Shown here piece by piece: positions 8,635 through 17,876 of a stretch of 32,455 nucleotides of DNA. Source of the stretch: Pirellulaceae bacterium (GTDB lineage Bacteria > Planctomycetota > Planctomycetia > Pirellulales > Pirellulaceae); the NCBI GenBank assembly GCA_024102795.1, contig JAGFJK010000408.1, positions 1 through 32,455 on the forward strand. Reading direction: 5' to 3'. The notes beneath the pieces were generated by a model that saw only the letters and a list, made by a program, of their open reading frames with translations, ran no database searches and was not told the origin of the DNA. Position numbers and translations under genes: made by a program. Position 1 is the stretch's first letter, and each line of letters starts with the position of its first letter.

Positions 8635-10524
8635 ATGACGCGGCCCGACCGGTCAGTTGCCAGTGATCAGTTGTCAGTTGTCAGTGGTCAGGTATCAGTT
8701 GTCAGTCGGCAGTTGCCGGGCGGCGGGCTCGAAAGCACCAGTGATCCGGCCCCCGATTCGGCGACATCCGCCGTGGCCGGACTGCGCGGCGAGCGAGCGA
8801 CACCTGGCGGACCGGGCCCCGACCGCCCGGCGGCAACGGAGACCGCCGGGTCACCGGCACCGGATCGCCTGACTCGCCGGCGAGTGCTGCAATCACTGTC
8901 GGCGCTGGGCCTGGGCACGGCCGTGTTCCACCGCGCTCTGGCCGCGCAGGTCCAGGAAGGGCAAGCCGTGACGGTGGAGATGATCCAGCAGGCCGAGTGG
9001 GTCGCCGGCCTGGAACTGACCGACGAGGAACGGCAGGCCACGGCGGCAACCGTCGCCGGACTGCAGCGGCAACTGGCCGCTCTGCGCGCCGTCAAGCTGG
9101 AAAACCATGTCCCGCCCGCCCTGCGGTTCGCCGTCCTGGAACCGCCCGGCCCGCGAGCCGGCGGCGGGGCCGAGACCCGCGTGCGGCTGACCGAATCGGC
9201 CGTCCTGCCGCGGCCGGACGATCCGCAGCAGCTCGCGTTTCGACCAATCAGCGAGCTGGCTCCGCTGGTCCGCTCGCGGCAAGTGTCGTCGGTCGAACTG
9301 ACGCGGATGTATCTCGACCGGCTGTCTCGCTTCGACCCGACGCTGCACTGCGTGATCAGCCTGACCGAGGACCTGGCGATGCGGCAGGCCGAGCGGGCGG
9401 ATCGGGAACTGGCGGCCGGACGCTACCGGGGACCGCTGCACGGCATCCCGTGGGGAGCCAAGGACCTGATCTCGATCCCAGGTTACAAGACCACTTGGGG
9501 AGCCGGCCCGTACCGCGAGCAGCAACTGGACGTCAAGGCCACCGTCGCGCAGCGCCTGGAGGATGCCGGCGCCGTGCTGATTGCCAAGCTGACGCTGGGG
9601 GCTCTGGCCTGGGGCGACCACTGGTTCGGCGGGATCACTCGCAATCCGTGGGATCCGCGGCAGGGTTCCAGCGGCTCGTCGGCCGGTTCCGCCTCGGCCA
9701 CCGCCGCCGGGCTGGTCGGGTTCAGCCTGGGCAGCGAGACGCTCGGCAGCATCGTGTCGCCCTGCCGCCGCTGCGGCACGACCGGCCTGCGACCGACGTT
9801 CGGCCGAGTCAGCCGGCATGGCTGCATGAGCCTGGCCTGGAGCATGGACAAGATCGGCCCGATCTCGCGATCGGTCGAGGACTGCGCGCTGGTGTTCGCG
9901 CACCTGCACGGAGCCGATGGGCTGGACACCACCGCCGTCGATCGGCCGTTCCACTGGCCGCCGCGGCGCGACTTGCGGACGTTCCGCGTGGGCTACTTTG
10001 CCAATGAGCAGGCCGAGAACGAACGTCCCGAACTGCAGGCGCTGCGCGACCTGGGCGTGACGCTGGTTCCGATCGAGCTGCCGGCCACCTACCCCGTGTC
10101 GGCCATGACGATCATCCTGAACACCGAAGCGGCGGCCGTTTTCGACGAGCTGACGCGGACCCATGTGAACGAGGGCATTTACCGCTGGCCCAACGCCTTC
10201 CGCCAGGGACAGTTCGTGCCGGCCGTCGAGTACCTGCGGGCCAACCGGATCCGCACGCTGGTGATGCGCGAGATGCAGCACCTGATGTCGCAAGTGGACG
10301 CCTACATCGACGGAGACGACCTGGCGCTGACCAATCTGACCGGTCACCCCACGGTCGTCCTGCCCGGCCCGCCGGTGACCAGCGACGGCGTCGAGCGTCC
10401 CTCGTCGTACACATTTACCGGGCAGTTGTTCGGCGAAAGCGAGCTGCTTCTGCTGGCTCACGCCTTCCAGCAAGCCACCGGTCATCACCTGCGGCACCCG
10501 GAACTGCTGGACCCGCCGCCGTAG
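8635..10524 (+). CDS. Tat-exported amidase-signature family hydrolase
   Basis: 629 aa. The amidase-signature Ser-cisSer-Lys triad is visible: Lys276 in HGIPWGAKDLI, the Gly/Ser-rich stretch GSSGSSAG at 344-351 carrying the cis-Ser, and the nucleophile Ser372 in LGSIVSP. A twin-arginine signal lies at residues 81-86 (RRRVLQ) followed by a hydrophobic stretch, so export is likely. The ~80 residues before it are unusual: a part encoded by short CAGT-type repeats, then a Pro/Gly/Ala-rich region. The ATG at 8635 has an AGGAG seven bases upstream, and I see no ATG nearer the Tat motif. The family hydrolyses amides (Glu-tRNA amidotransferase A subunits, fatty-acid amide hydrolases). An export signal makes a GatA role unlikely. 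Substrate unknown. Confidence 0.9.
   Translation: MTRPDRSVASDQLSVVSGQVSVVSRQLPGGGLESTSDPAPDSATSAVAGLRGERATPGGPGPDRPAATETAGSPAPDRLTRRRVLQSLSALGLGTAVFHRALAAQVQEGQAVTVEMIQQAEWVAGLELTDEERQATAATVAGLQRQLAALRAVKLENHVPPALRFAVLEPPGPRAGGGAETRVRLTESAVLPRPDDPQQLAFRPISELAPLVRSRQVSSVELTRMYLDRLSRFDPTLHCVISLTEDLAMRQAERADRELAAGRYRGPLHGIPWGAKDLISIPGYKTTWGAGPYREQQLDVKATVAQRLEDAGAVLIAKLTLGALAWGDHWFGGITRNPWDPRQGSSGSSAGSASATAAGLVGFSLGSETLGSIVSPCRRCGTTGLRPTFGRVSRHGCMSLAWSMDKIGPISRSVEDCALVFAHLHGADGLDTTAVDRPFHWPPRRDLRTFRVGYFANEQAENERPELQALRDLGVTLVPIELPATYPVSAMTIILNTEAAAVFDELTRTHVNEGIYRWPNAFRQGQFVPAVEYLRANRIRTLVMREMQHLMSQVDAYIDGDDLALTNLTGHPTVVLPGPPVTSDGVERPSSYTFTGQLFGESELLLLAHAFQQATGHHLRHPELLDPPP
8652..8717 (+). repeat. 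CAGT-type short tandem repeat inside the amidase N terminus
   Basis: About 66 bp made of near-copies of a TCAGTTGTCAG unit (variants CAGTTGCC, CAGTGATCAG, CAGTGGTCAG, TATCAGTTG). It is read in frame as a Ser/Val/Gln-rich peptide (DQLSVVSGQVSVVSRQL). Repeats of this type are, from general knowledge, common between genes in some planctomycete genomes; here the tract lies after the start codon. Confidence 0.75.
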
Positions 10525-10588
10525 GACGTGTTGGTTCATTGTGGTAGAATACGGATTCTGGGAGCAGGCGACTAAAGGGAATGGGACG

Positions 10589-11140
10589 ATGCCAAACACG
10601 ACCGACCAGGTGACGACAGCGGAACAACTGGCCGCCATGCCGAACGACGGAAAGCGGTACGAGCTGGTGGAAGGAGTCCTGCACATGATGTCGCCAGCGG
10701 GCAGCGAACATGGGGAAATCGCGGCGAAGTTGCTGGTTCGCATCGCCAACCACGTCGAACCGCGGCGTATCGGCAAGACGTTTGCCGCCGAAACAGGGTT
10801 CCTGATTCGGCGAGACCCCGACACCGTATTGGCTCCAGACGTCTCGTTTGTGTCCTTCGACCGCTTGGGTCGTCTTACCAGACATCCAGGTTACTTGCCG
10901 CTCGCCCCGGATCTCGTGGCGGAAGTTGTCTCTCCGAGTGATCGATTCGGTGACGTCGAAACCAAAGCGCGTACTTGGATCGAGGCGGGAGTCCTTATCG
11001 TGTTGGTTGTCGATCCGCAATCGGCCACGATACGCGACTATCGCTCGGCCGATCGTATCCAGGTCCACTCGGATGGATTCTTGGACCTGGACGACGTCCT
11101 GCCCGGCTTCCAACTTGACGTCGCCGACCTCTTCGCCTGA
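10589..11140 (+). CDS. Uma2-family (DUF820) putative endonuclease
   Basis: 183 aa from the ATG at 10589. A GTG at 10541 would add 16 residues but has no clear ribosome site, whereas GGGA precedes 10589, and MPNTTDQVTTAEQLAAMP is a typical family start. Core motifs are YELVEGVLHMMSPAG, APDVSFVSFDR, LVAEVVSPSDR and KARTWIEAGV, which correspond to the PD-(D/E)xK nuclease fold of the Uma2/DUF820 family (acidic residues in the APD and AEV strands). These proteins are highly multiplied in cyanobacteria and planctomycetes, and their biological role is poorly known. The gene is convergent with BrxL, 12 bp apart, so it is probably not part of the defence operon. Confidence 0.9.
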   Translation: MPNTTDQVTTAEQLAAMPNDGKRYELVEGVLHMMSPAGSEHGEIAAKLLVRIANHVEPRRIGKTFAAETGFLIRRDPDTVLAPDVSFVSFDRLGRLTRHPGYLPLAPDLVAEVVSPSDRFGDVETKARTWIEAGVLIVLVVDPQSATIRDYRSADRIQVHSDGFLDLDDVLPGFQLDVADLFA

Positions 11141-11171
11141 GGCGTTGAGTTGTCACACGGTCAGCAACGCC
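11141..11171. terminator. Possible bidirectional terminator hairpin between convergent genes
   Basis: A perfect 7-bp inverted repeat, GGCGTTG and CAACGCC, separated by 17 bases, sits exactly at the junction of the convergent Uma2 and BrxL genes and overlaps the last BrxL codons. There is no T tract and the loop is long, so an intrinsic terminator is only a possibility. Confidence 0.25.
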
Positions 11172-13189
11172 GCCGCCAGCACTTCATCGATGGTCGAGAC
11201 CAGGCGGACCGTGATCTTGTTCCTCACGTAGTCGGGCGTCATCCGCACGTCTCGCTCGTTTTCCTGGGGCATGATGACTTCGGCGCATCCGGCGTCGATG
11301 GCGGCTTGCAACTTGGGCAGCACGCCGCCGATGGCGAGCACCTTGCCCATGATGGTGATCTCGCCCGTCATGGCGATGTCGTTGCGAACCGGCCGGCCTG
11401 TGAGAGCCGAGACGATCCCGGTGACAATGGTGATCCCGGCGGACGGGCCTTCCTTGGGCACGCCCATCATCGTGGCCAGCACGGCGATGTCGTAGTTGTC
11501 CTGCCAGTCGTTCGGCAGCCCCACGTCCTTGGCGTGCGTCTTGATGAACTGGGCGGCGGCGGCCACGCTTTCCTTCATCACCTTCTGCATCGAACCCAGG
11601 CTGACGATGCGGCCCGATCCCTTGGAGGCCTGCATTTCGAAGTGCAACAGGCAGCCCCGGTCTTCGCCGATCACCCCCAGGCCGATGACCTCGCCCACCC
11701 GGGGCGAGCCCGGCAGGGTTACTTTCTGCTGTCGCTGAGCGTCCGGCAGTGTCGGGCAGATGAGTGTGCCCGACTGCGTGAGCTTGCCGGCCAGCACGAC
11801 CGGGCCATACTCGCCGGCGGCCATCAGATGCAGTTGATTGCGGACCCGCTGCCGCCCCTCGATGGCCACCCACAGCAGCTCCGCCAGTTGCTCGTCGCTC
11901 ACCTCGCCGTGCGGGTACATCAGCTTGAGCAGGCCGGACAGCAGCTTCTCCACGCCACGCACGTCCCGCCCGGTAATCCCGGTTTTGGCACTCGATGTGT
12001 CCAGCAACTGGAACCGGCCCTTGAGCGGCCCCAGCACGTCCTTCCGTCGCAGCTCGTGCATGATCTCGCAGAAGTAGTCGGTGATGAAGCCGTAGTCCTG
12101 GGCCAGCGAGCCGGGATGAATCTTCGGAATCTCCCAGCCCGGCAGGTAACCGTGCAGCCGGTCGATGAACGCCTCGACCTGCAGGAAGTCCGGCAGCGGC
12201 TCGAACAAGTGGTAATACTTCTCGTGCGGCAGCCTGGCCTGGATGTCGATGTTGCCGACCAGCACGATCGAGGCGAAGGCCAGAATCTCCTTCTTGCCCC
12301 GGCTGAACTTGGCATCCTGCATGTAGCCCTGCATGATCGACACCAGGGCTTTCGGGTCGGTGAAGTCGGTGTTGGCAATCTCGTCAAAGACCACGACATC
12401 ACGACTGCCGACCACACCCACCTTGCCCGTGGCGTTGTTGATGAACAGGCTGGCCGGGGTCGCTTTGCCACCGGAGAGAACCGTCGTGTAGTAGCTCTGA
12501 TTGCGATAGATATAGGTCTTGCCCGTCTCCCGCGGCGCCAACTCAATGGTGTTGCAGTTGGCCTCGACCATCGGCACGAGCCGCCAAAGATACAGCAGCT
12601 TCTCGCGTCGGCTGAGCGGCTCCGGGTTCAAACCGATGGAGTTGATCAGGAAGTCGAGCCACTCGTCGGCCTCGAACTGCCGGCGTTTCTCCAGGTACTC
12701 GTTCAGGTCGATGACCGAAATCTGGAACGGCGTGAACTCCGTGATCTTGAACGGGCGAATCTTCTTGTTGTGAACCTCGTTCTCGTCGTAGGTCAGCGTA
12801 ATCGTCCCCCACATCCCGCCGGACAGCAGCATCGGATACTGCCGCACGAGGCTCTCGGTCACGTTGACGAAGCTCTCGTTGATCGCGCCGATCGTGCCCC
12901 AGTACTTGTCCTCGGTCTCCTGGAGCCGGACTTCCAGGTTGGCGATGATGTTGTGGTTGCGGGTCTCTCGAATCTGGTGTCGAATCTTCTCGGCCTCGGC
13001 GCCGTGGACGAAGTTTTCCCGCAGCCGCTTGACGACCTGTTGCAGGTCCTCCTGAAAGCTGTCCTCGCTGCAGTAGTTGTCGATCAGGTACTCCACCACG
13101 AAACGGGGGAACTCATCGACGCCCGTGTCCACGGTCAGCCGCTTATTGACGACTTTTCCACGAAAGACATCTTTGAAGCGCGAGTTCAC
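11153..13189 (-). CDS. brxL: BrxL: BREX AAA+/Lon-like protein
   Basis: 678 aa, the normal BrxL length. Order: an N-terminal helical region (1-200), an AAA+ module with Walker A APRETGKT (218-225) and Walker B DVVVFDEI (264-271), then a C-terminal Lon-protease-like domain with EGPSAGI (Ser583) and the GGVLPK segment (Lys626) at the catalytic dyad positions of S16 proteases. From the literature, BrxL is an AAA+ DNA-binding assembly of BREX types 1 and 4 needed for phage exclusion. The start is GTG at 13189 with a strong AAGGAGG just upstream; the gap to the PglZ stop is 12 bp, so the two are co-transcribed. It is the last gene of the operon. Both ATPase and Lon residues look intact. Confidence 0.93.
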   Translation of the reverse strand: MNSRFKDVFRGKVVNKRLTVDTGVDEFPRFVVEYLIDNYCSEDSFQEDLQQVVKRLRENFVHGAEAEKIRHQIRETRNHNIIANLEVRLQETEDKYWGTIGAINESFVNVTESLVRQYPMLLSGGMWGTITLTYDENEVHNKKIRPFKITEFTPFQISVIDLNEYLEKRRQFEADEWLDFLINSIGLNPEPLSRREKLLYLWRLVPMVEANCNTIELAPRETGKTYIYRNQSYYTTVLSGGKATPASLFINNATGKVGVVGSRDVVVFDEIANTDFTDPKALVSIMQGYMQDAKFSRGKKEILAFASIVLVGNIDIQARLPHEKYYHLFEPLPDFLQVEAFIDRLHGYLPGWEIPKIHPGSLAQDYGFITDYFCEIMHELRRKDVLGPLKGRFQLLDTSSAKTGITGRDVRGVEKLLSGLLKLMYPHGEVSDEQLAELLWVAIEGRQRVRNQLHLMAAGEYGPVVLAGKLTQSGTLICPTLPDAQRQQKVTLPGSPRVGEVIGLGVIGEDRGCLLHFEMQASKGSGRIVSLGSMQKVMKESVAAAAQFIKTHAKDVGLPNDWQDNYDIAVLATMMGVPKEGPSAGITIVTGIVSALTGRPVRNDIAMTGEITIMGKVLAIGGVLPKLQAAIDAGCAEVIMPQENERDVRMTPDYVRNKITVRLVSTIDEVLAAALLTV

Positions 13190-13201
13190 GGTTCCTCCTT
13201 C

Positions 13202-16045
13202 TTACCGCAGACCGGCCGGGACCATGCCCATGATGCTGTCGAGCTTGCTGTCCAGACGGCGGCGGATGCGGGTCGTGTCAAGCTGAATCCTGACCGCCTG
13301 GTGGATTGTCGTCCGAACCGTACGATCCTTCCACCGGTAGCTGGCGATGGCCGTCACCTGCCTGACCACCTGGCCTTCCTTTTGTTCCTGGGTGGTTGGA
13401 CTGTCCAGCTTCGGCGTCCAGCGGACACGGTACTCATGTTCGGTGCCGGTGAAGACCTCCTTGCGGGGCTGGATGTCGTCCAGACCCGCTTCGACCTGAA
13501 GCTGTAGCAAAATCTCTTCCTTGACCGGCGTTCTGGCCCTGGCGGTAAGCACGATATCGATCGGCTGCCCCTCGGCCAACACGCCGTCGAAGCGGACGCC
13601 GATCAGCTCGAACGCAGGCTCGGACTTCACCTTCGGTCCCAGCACGATCAACGGTATCATGCACTCGGCCAGACTCAAGCCGCCGTGGGTGTAGCGCTCC
13701 GGGTCATGCTTCCCTTGCGGTCGCCGCAGCGTCAGGCCGGGGCGAGGGAACAACACATGGTTGAACGACCACCTGGCCTTGCCGGTCTTGTCGGGGATGT
13801 CCAGGTCGCCGACCTTGAACAGCACGCCTTTCCTGGCGTCACTGCCCTCCAGGGGTTTCTTAAGCCGACCGACGCGGTACTTCACGTCGCCGCTGTCGGT
13901 CAGCACCTGATCGGGTACCGTGAACGTTGGCGCCGGCACCGGGATAAAGCCGTGGTCCGAGATAATAAACACCTTGGCGTCGTCGGGCAGTTCCCGTAGG
14001 ACGCTGCGCACGTCTTCCCGCAGTGTTTGCAGCACCACGGTATCGTAGACGAAGGCCAGTTCGTCCTGGTTATTGTGCAGCTTCTTGTCGGTGAAGTTGA
14101 AAATCACCATCTCAATCGGCGGCGACACGTAGCGTGCCGAGATGCCGCACTCCACCGTGTCGTCCTGCTTTTCGACCTGGAACCTCACCGTCAGACCCAG
14201 GTGCGTCTGAAGGGCGTTCTCCAGCAGGGCATTTTCGGTCGTGCTGCAAAAGCTGGTCGGCAGGCAGCCCGCCGAGATGGCCTTGCGGCTCAGCAGCGTT
14301 TCGCTGGGCAGGATGGCGGAGCCGGGAAGTTGTTCCAGCACGTCGTACTTCTCCTCCAGCACCGGGCGGACCAGTTCCTCCCAGGCATCGACCCGCAGGC
14401 CGTCGAAGATCAGGATCACGGCCTTCTGGCCGCTCTGCGGGTCCCAGTGGCTCTTCAGCACTCTGGGCACGAACTGGTGGGTGAAGATCGGCGGCGCATC
14501 GGCCTGGCGGATCCACCGGACATAATTGGCGTGGTACAGATCCTGGAACAAAGTGTTGGCGACGTCCATGTCCCGCTCCACCGACTTGATCGACTCGGCC
14601 AGTTGCCGCAGGGCCGCGTCGAGCCGCTGAGACAACGCCGGCCAGAACTGGTTCTTTGGCACCGGAAAGATGTCGCCGACGCCCATCAGCCGCCGCAGTC
14701 CGCTCGTATAGTAGTCCAGCCGGTTGGCCCGGTCCGTATTCCAGAGCTGTAGGAACTGCTCGAACCGCAGTTCGTCCCGCGGCAGCACCTTGAGCTGATG
14801 GACGCGGGCCTTCAACCTGGCGGCGACCTCCAGGAACAGCATCGCCTTGCGGTAGGTCGCCAGCAGGGTGCTCCACTGGGCCGTGGGACGCCTGGCGGCG
14901 ACCGGCAGCGCGTCGTCCTTGCCCTTCGTCCCCTCGTCGCGAAGCTCATGAAGAATCGCGTGGTGATCGTCGACGTTGCCGTTGGTCAGCAAGTCGATCA
15001 GCAGCGACAGCAGCGCCATGCTGCGGACCAGCGACGACAGCTTCTCGGTCAGCAGCACCTTGCGGGCGTAGTCGGGGTTGTCCAGCTTGAGCCGGTCGGC
15101 CAGCAGGAAAGCCAGCCGTCCTTCCGGCTGCTCCTTCAAGAACGTCTCGACCGCCGCCACGTCCTTGGCCATCTGGTCGGGGTCGGCCCGAAGCATGTCC
15201 TTGATGGAGTACTCGATGGACCTTTTCGGAATCGCCTTGAACCGCTCCAGGCCCACGTCGAAGTTGGCCAGCAACACGCTGTATTCCAGGCCGTGCTGGT
15301 GCATGATGGCTGACAACGTGAAGGCCCGCACCACCGCTTCCGGCTCGTGGTCCAGCATCCAGCACCACGGCCTTTCGGCCTGCAGGATCTGGTCCTTGAG
15401 ATGCTGCAGGACCTCGCTGGCCTCGGTCGCGGCCCCGGCCGAGAACAGGTCCTTGATCTTTTCCAGCCGCTCGTGGTTCTCGATGCACAGGCGGCGAATT
15501 TCCCCGGCGTTGAGCTTCTTGAACGGGTTGACGCCCAGCGTGGCCCCCAGGACGATCTTGTAGAGGTCGCTGTCCTGAAACCGATGCTCATCCACATCCC
15601 GCAACTGGCCGTAGGCGATGAGGGCCTGATCCAGGTGATCCAGAACGAGGCGGCTGAGGTTGCGGTCGCTGTTGACCAGCAGCGGCCAGCGCTGGTCGCC
15701 GGTCTTCTCCACCAGGAGATCCCGCAGCGTGATCGTCAGCCGGGCCCTCGATTTGCAGCGGGCCTCCAGGTCGGGATAGAACAGCGGCAGCCTGGCCTTC
15801 TCACGAGTGCGGTCCACCAGGATGATCTTGGCATCCGGGTCGTCTCGCAGGTTCTCGTACATTTCGCGCAGGGCGAGGTTGCCGCTGCAGAACAGCACCG
15901 TGAAGCCGTGGTCCTTCGCCCAACCATCCACGGCCTGGGCACCGGCCCGGATCATCCGCTGCGGATCCGCCAGGATGATCAGCTTTTCGCCCTGCAGGGG
16001 ATTCAGTTGGTCGATGACCCATGGTTCAAGCATTAGTTGTCCCAT
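13202..16045 (-). CDS. pglZ: PglZ: alkaline-phosphatase-fold BREX protein
   Basis: 947 aa. The PglZ domain occupies about residues 540-805: [12 protein letters not shown] (Asp548), [11 protein letters not shown] (Thr583 at the nucleophile position), FIISDHGF (Asp697, His698) and [15 protein letters not shown] (His787). These are the metal and nucleophile positions of the alkaline phosphatase superfamily. The first ~500 residues are mostly helical, as in other PglZ proteins, and the C-terminal ~130 residues look beta-rich. PglZ is the universal BREX component and is required for modification and defence. The ATG at 16045 directly follows the stop of a decayed toxin gene; a second ATG at 16033 ([10 protein letters not shown]) is an equally plausible start. 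BrxL follows 12 bp downstream. Confidence 0.95.
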   Translation of the reverse strand: MGQLMLEPWVIDQLNPLQGEKLIILADPQRMIRAGAQAVDGWAKDHGFTVLFCSGNLALREMYENLRDDPDAKIILVDRTREKARLPLFYPDLEARCKSRARLTITLRDLLVEKTGDQRWPLLVNSDRNLSRLVLDHLDQALIAYGQLRDVDEHRFQDSDLYKIVLGATLGVNPFKKLNAGEIRRLCIENHERLEKIKDLFSAGAATEASEVLQHLKDQILQAERPWCWMLDHEPEAVVRAFTLSAIMHQHGLEYSVLLANFDVGLERFKAIPKRSIEYSIKDMLRADPDQMAKDVAAVETFLKEQPEGRLAFLLADRLKLDNPDYARKVLLTEKLSSLVRSMALLSLLIDLLTNGNVDDHHAILHELRDEGTKGKDDALPVAARRPTAQWSTLLATYRKAMLFLEVAARLKARVHQLKVLPRDELRFEQFLQLWNTDRANRLDYYTSGLRRLMGVGDIFPVPKNQFWPALSQRLDAALRQLAESIKSVERDMDVANTLFQDLYHANYVRWIRQADAPPIFTHQFVPRVLKSHWDPQSGQKAVILIFDGLRVDAWEELVRPVLEEKYDVLEQLPGSAILPSETLLSRKAISAGCLPTSFCSTTENALLENALQTHLGLTVRFQVEKQDDTVECGISARYVSPPIEMVIFNFTDKKLHNNQDELAFVYDTVVLQTLREDVRSVLRELPDDAKVFIISDHGFIPVPAPTFTVPDQVLTDSGDVKYRVGRLKKPLEGSDARKGVLFKVGDLDIPDKTGKARWSFNHVLFPRPGLTLRRPQGKHDPERYTHGGLSLAECMIPLIVLGPKVKSEPAFELIGVRFDGVLAEGQPIDIVLTARARTPVKEEILLQLQVEAGLDDIQPRKEVFTGTEHEYRVRWTPKLDSPTTQEQKEGQVVRQVTAIASYRWKDRTVRTTIHQAVRIQLDTTRIRRRLDSKLDSIMGMVPAGLR

Positions 16046-16192
16046 TCACGGTGTGAGCCAGTCGTCCAGACGGAGGCTGGGGATGTTTTGAAAGTCGGCG
16101 GTGTTGTGCGTCACCAGCATCAGGTTGTGGGCCAAGCCAGCCGGATGCCGCATGTGGGCCGAACAGATGTTCGTGTCCAAAAGGTGCGTCAT
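16046..16192 (-). pseudogene. Internally deleted vapC-type PIN toxin remnant
   Basis: A 48-codon frame starts [20 protein letters not shown], a typical VapC N terminus with the first active-site Asp, and jumps to [20 protein letters not shown] and WLTP, a typical VapC C terminus. About 80-90 central residues found in full-length relatives (which carry the other acidic residues) are missing, so it cannot form a complete PIN active site. Both ends remain in one frame, so the event was a clean in-frame deletion, probably between similar LxHN-coding stretches. Its ATG overlaps the upstream antitoxin stop (ATGA). Its stop is immediately followed by the PglZ start, so it may now serve only to couple translation into pglZ. 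Confidence 0.7.
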
Positions 16193-16431
16193 TCAAGCTC
16201 TCCTTGGGGCCGACGTTCGACCTTGCGGGCTTGGTGGATTTCCTCCATGATCGCATCCCATTCGGGATCATCCGCCAACGCCCCAGCGGTGCGAAGGTTG
16301 CCTTCACCCCACGTCCTGGATGGGGGAGCGATTTTGATCTGGACCTCGACCTCCTGCCCGTCGGCCACGCCCAGGTCTTCGTCCAGTTCAATCGTCTTGC
16401 CAGTCCGATTCGGTCGGGACGACAAGTTCAT
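16189..16431 (-). pseudogene. 5'-truncated antitoxin fused to a truncated PIN gene
   Basis: The frame contains TGKTIELDEDLGVADGQEVE and a tail with ALADDPEWDAIMEEIHQARK, a recognisable PIN-partner antitoxin type. Relatives normally begin with a short KT-x-x-GKVHG segment; here that is replaced by sequence shared, in another frame, with the end of the upstream PIN gene. The two genes have been joined by a deletion that removed the PIN 3' end and the antitoxin 5' end. An ATG at 16431 gives an 80-residue product (MNLSSRPNRTGKTIEL...), so a protein could still be made. The stop overlaps the ATG of the deleted vapC. Whether it is translated or neutralises any toxin is unknown. Confidence 0.6.
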
Positions 16432-16648
16432 TACGCAACTCAAGGTTCTGACGCAAGACCGGCACTTCATTTCGATACGGTCGGCGGGCTGTATAGTTGC
16501 CGCATTCCAGCAGGATGAACGTGGTCGTCACAAATGGCCGTCGCTCCGACATGATCTGGGCCAAGGCCGCTTCCGCGGCAGTGTGCCATTGGTCCGCCTC
16601 GTCCCACGTCGCTATCAGACCAACCGTGTCCAGGAACACCGTGTTCAT
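16388..16648 (-). pseudogene. C-terminally truncated PIN-domain toxin
   Basis: 86 residues beginning [20 protein letters not shown], with the first PIN Asp (FLDT) and Glu in LLECGN. Family members of this type run to about 140 residues and carry two more acidic residues near the C terminus. Here the frame ends just after VPTESDW, where sequence from the next antitoxin gene begins. It therefore lacks half the active site and is almost certainly inactive as an RNase. The 5' end is normal and overlaps the antitoxin stop by ATGA. The truncation point differs from that of the sister gene at 20207-20470, so the two decayed independently. Confidence 0.72.
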
Positions 16649-16860
16649 GGCTGATGTTCGTTGTGGCGGGCGGCGACTTCGCTGTCGCCGGAGTCAAACC
16701 GCTTCGACATAATGGCATACACGTCATCCAGGCTTGGAACCTTCGGCTCCGCCTTCACCTGTCGAACTTCCACTTCGACCTCGCACCGTTCCGGTAGATT
16801 GACCGGTTCGATGGGACGAAAGACGCCGTTTTCGTAAATGGCATGAATGGTCTGACTCAT
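16645..16860 (-). CDS. DUF104/AF2212-like antitoxin
   Basis: 71 aa starting MSQTIHAIYENGVFRPIEPV, the hallmark of the pfam01954-like antitoxins that pair with PIN toxins. The tail YAIMSKRFDSGDSEVAARHN is nearly the same as that of two other antitoxins in this window. I chose ATG 16860 because a GAGGAGG Shine-Dalgarno lies seven bases upstream; the longer frame from 16899 reads through a toxin-start remnant. The protein appears intact while its toxin partner downstream (ATGA overlap) is truncated. Confidence 0.82.
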   Translation of the reverse strand: MSQTIHAIYENGVFRPIEPVNLPERCEVEVEVRQVKAEPKVPSLDDVYAIMSKRFDSGDSEVAARHNEHQP

Positions 16861-16895
16861 GGAATACCTCCTCAGACTCTTGATAAGACACCATT

Positions 16896-17126
16896 TCATC
16901 GCTGATGCTTGTTATGCCGCTCGGCGACGTCCGTGAAGCCGGAATCGTAACGCTTAACGAGAATCTCGTAGATTCTCCTCTACCCCTCGCTCAATGAGCG
17001 CTTGGTGGGCAGGGGCGGCCCAACATCCTTCACCTGGACTTCGACTTCCTGGCCATCAGCCACACCCAGGTCTTTATTCAGTTCAATGATCGTGCCATGA
17101 ACCTTGCCGTGCAGTGTTCTGGTCAA
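16896..17126 (-). pseudogene. Chimeric antitoxin gene broken by one amber codon
   Basis: A TTG start at 17126, with GAGGAG upstream, opens a frame reading TRTLHGKVHGTIIELNKDLG, a KVHG-type antitoxin N terminus. After codon 48 a TAG interrupts it (16980-16982), and the same frame continues as RRIYEILVKRYDSGFTDVAE to a TGA at 16896. That tail matches the other antitoxin at 20467-20697, whose frame has Leu ([11 protein letters not shown]) where TAG occurs here. The whole unit is 231 bp, exactly the length of that intact gene, so a TTG-to-TAG change is the simplest explanation. The front half resembles one antitoxin family and the back half another, so it was a chimera before it broke. A bare remnant of a toxin start (MKWCLI) follows. 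Confidence 0.7.
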
Positions 17127-17141
17127 AATTCGCTCCTCGCG

Positions 17142-17852
17142 TCAGGAAAGCGGCGTCAATGGCCTGAACCACTCCGCGGTCGGTATCGTTCCAATATAGA
17201 TGCTGCCATTGGAAGTGAAGGCCCGGCCGTACTCGTTGACCCGAAACCGTCCCCCTTGCGGCAACTGCCTCCGCAAGGCCGCAAGAAACGAGAATAATGG
17301 ACCGCTGGTCGGTGGATAGGGGGAAATGCCGGCATGAGACGAAATTTGCAGGACGACACCCTCTTCCTCGACAAAAATCTCATCCACCTTGCGAGATGGG
17401 GGCTTGGCGTTGCCCGGTGCGGCAAACTTGTAGCTCATGCCGCTCAGGGGACCGGTCCAGAGCGTCCCTTCCGTGGGTGTGGCACGAGGGTCCAGTGCGC
17501 CACTCTGGAACAGAATCGGCGTCCGGTAGGTACTCACCCCACTGGCCGTCACGTCGATGATGTGAATCGTGTTGCCGTGGCCCGCGGGGGCCTTGGCCGG
17601 GGCGATGACCTGGCCGTGCTCGTTGATGCTGAACGGCCCGCCGCCAGGAGACCCGGCCAGTCCCGCCTTCAAACTGTTGACTAGCGCAATCAGCACTGGA
17701 TGTGCGTCGTCCGCCGGGATGGGAGCGGCGCCCGGCGGTTCGTAGAACACCCACCAAGGGCACCCCGCCCGGTCCGCGTTGTGTTTAATAGTGAAGCGAG
17801 AGTCCTTGCCGGGACAACAAGGTAAGCGCGTCCCGATGATGCGACCCGCCAT
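17142..17852 (-). CDS. Unknown 236-aa protein with repeats shared with the helicase tail
   Basis: No known family recognised. The protein holds two copies of a short beta-rich motif: residues 53-100 (LVNSLKAGL...GGPFSINEHGQVI...) and residues 186-223 (FLAALRRQLPQGGRFRVNEYGRAFT, ending YIGTIP). The same pattern occurs twice in the C-terminal part of the upstream helicase. The N terminus has Cys12, Cys13 and Cys31 and an aromatic CPWWVFYEPP stretch. There is no signal peptide or membrane segment. The start at 17852 has a strong AGGAGGG seven to eight bases upstream and lies 24 bp after the helicase stop, so the two are co-transcribed. Shared domains and tight linkage suggest an accessory subunit or specificity partner of the helicase; this is inference. 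Confidence 0.8.
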   Translation of the reverse strand: MAGRIIGTRLPCCPGKDSRFTIKHNADRAGCPWWVFYEPPGAAPIPADDAHPVLIALVNSLKAGLAGSPGGGPFSINEHGQVIAPAKAPAGHGNTIHIIDVTASGVSTYRTPILFQSGALDPRATPTEGTLWTGPLSGMSYKFAAPGNAKPPSRKVDEIFVEEEGVVLQISSHAGISPYPPTSGPLFSFLAALRRQLPQGGRFRVNEYGRAFTSNGSIYIGTIPTAEWFRPLTPLS

Positions 17853-17876
17853 GGATGATCCCTCCTGCTGGTTTCG

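Noticed and set aside
8893..10824. Minus-strand open frame of 643 codons opposite the amidase
   Set aside because: Composition is that of an antisense shadow; the amidase on the plus strand has the full Ser-Ser-Lys triad.
16861..16899. Upstream extension of the antitoxin to a start at 16899
   Set aside because: The 13 extra residues read across the remnant of a toxin start and the Shine-Dalgarno of the real ATG at 16860.
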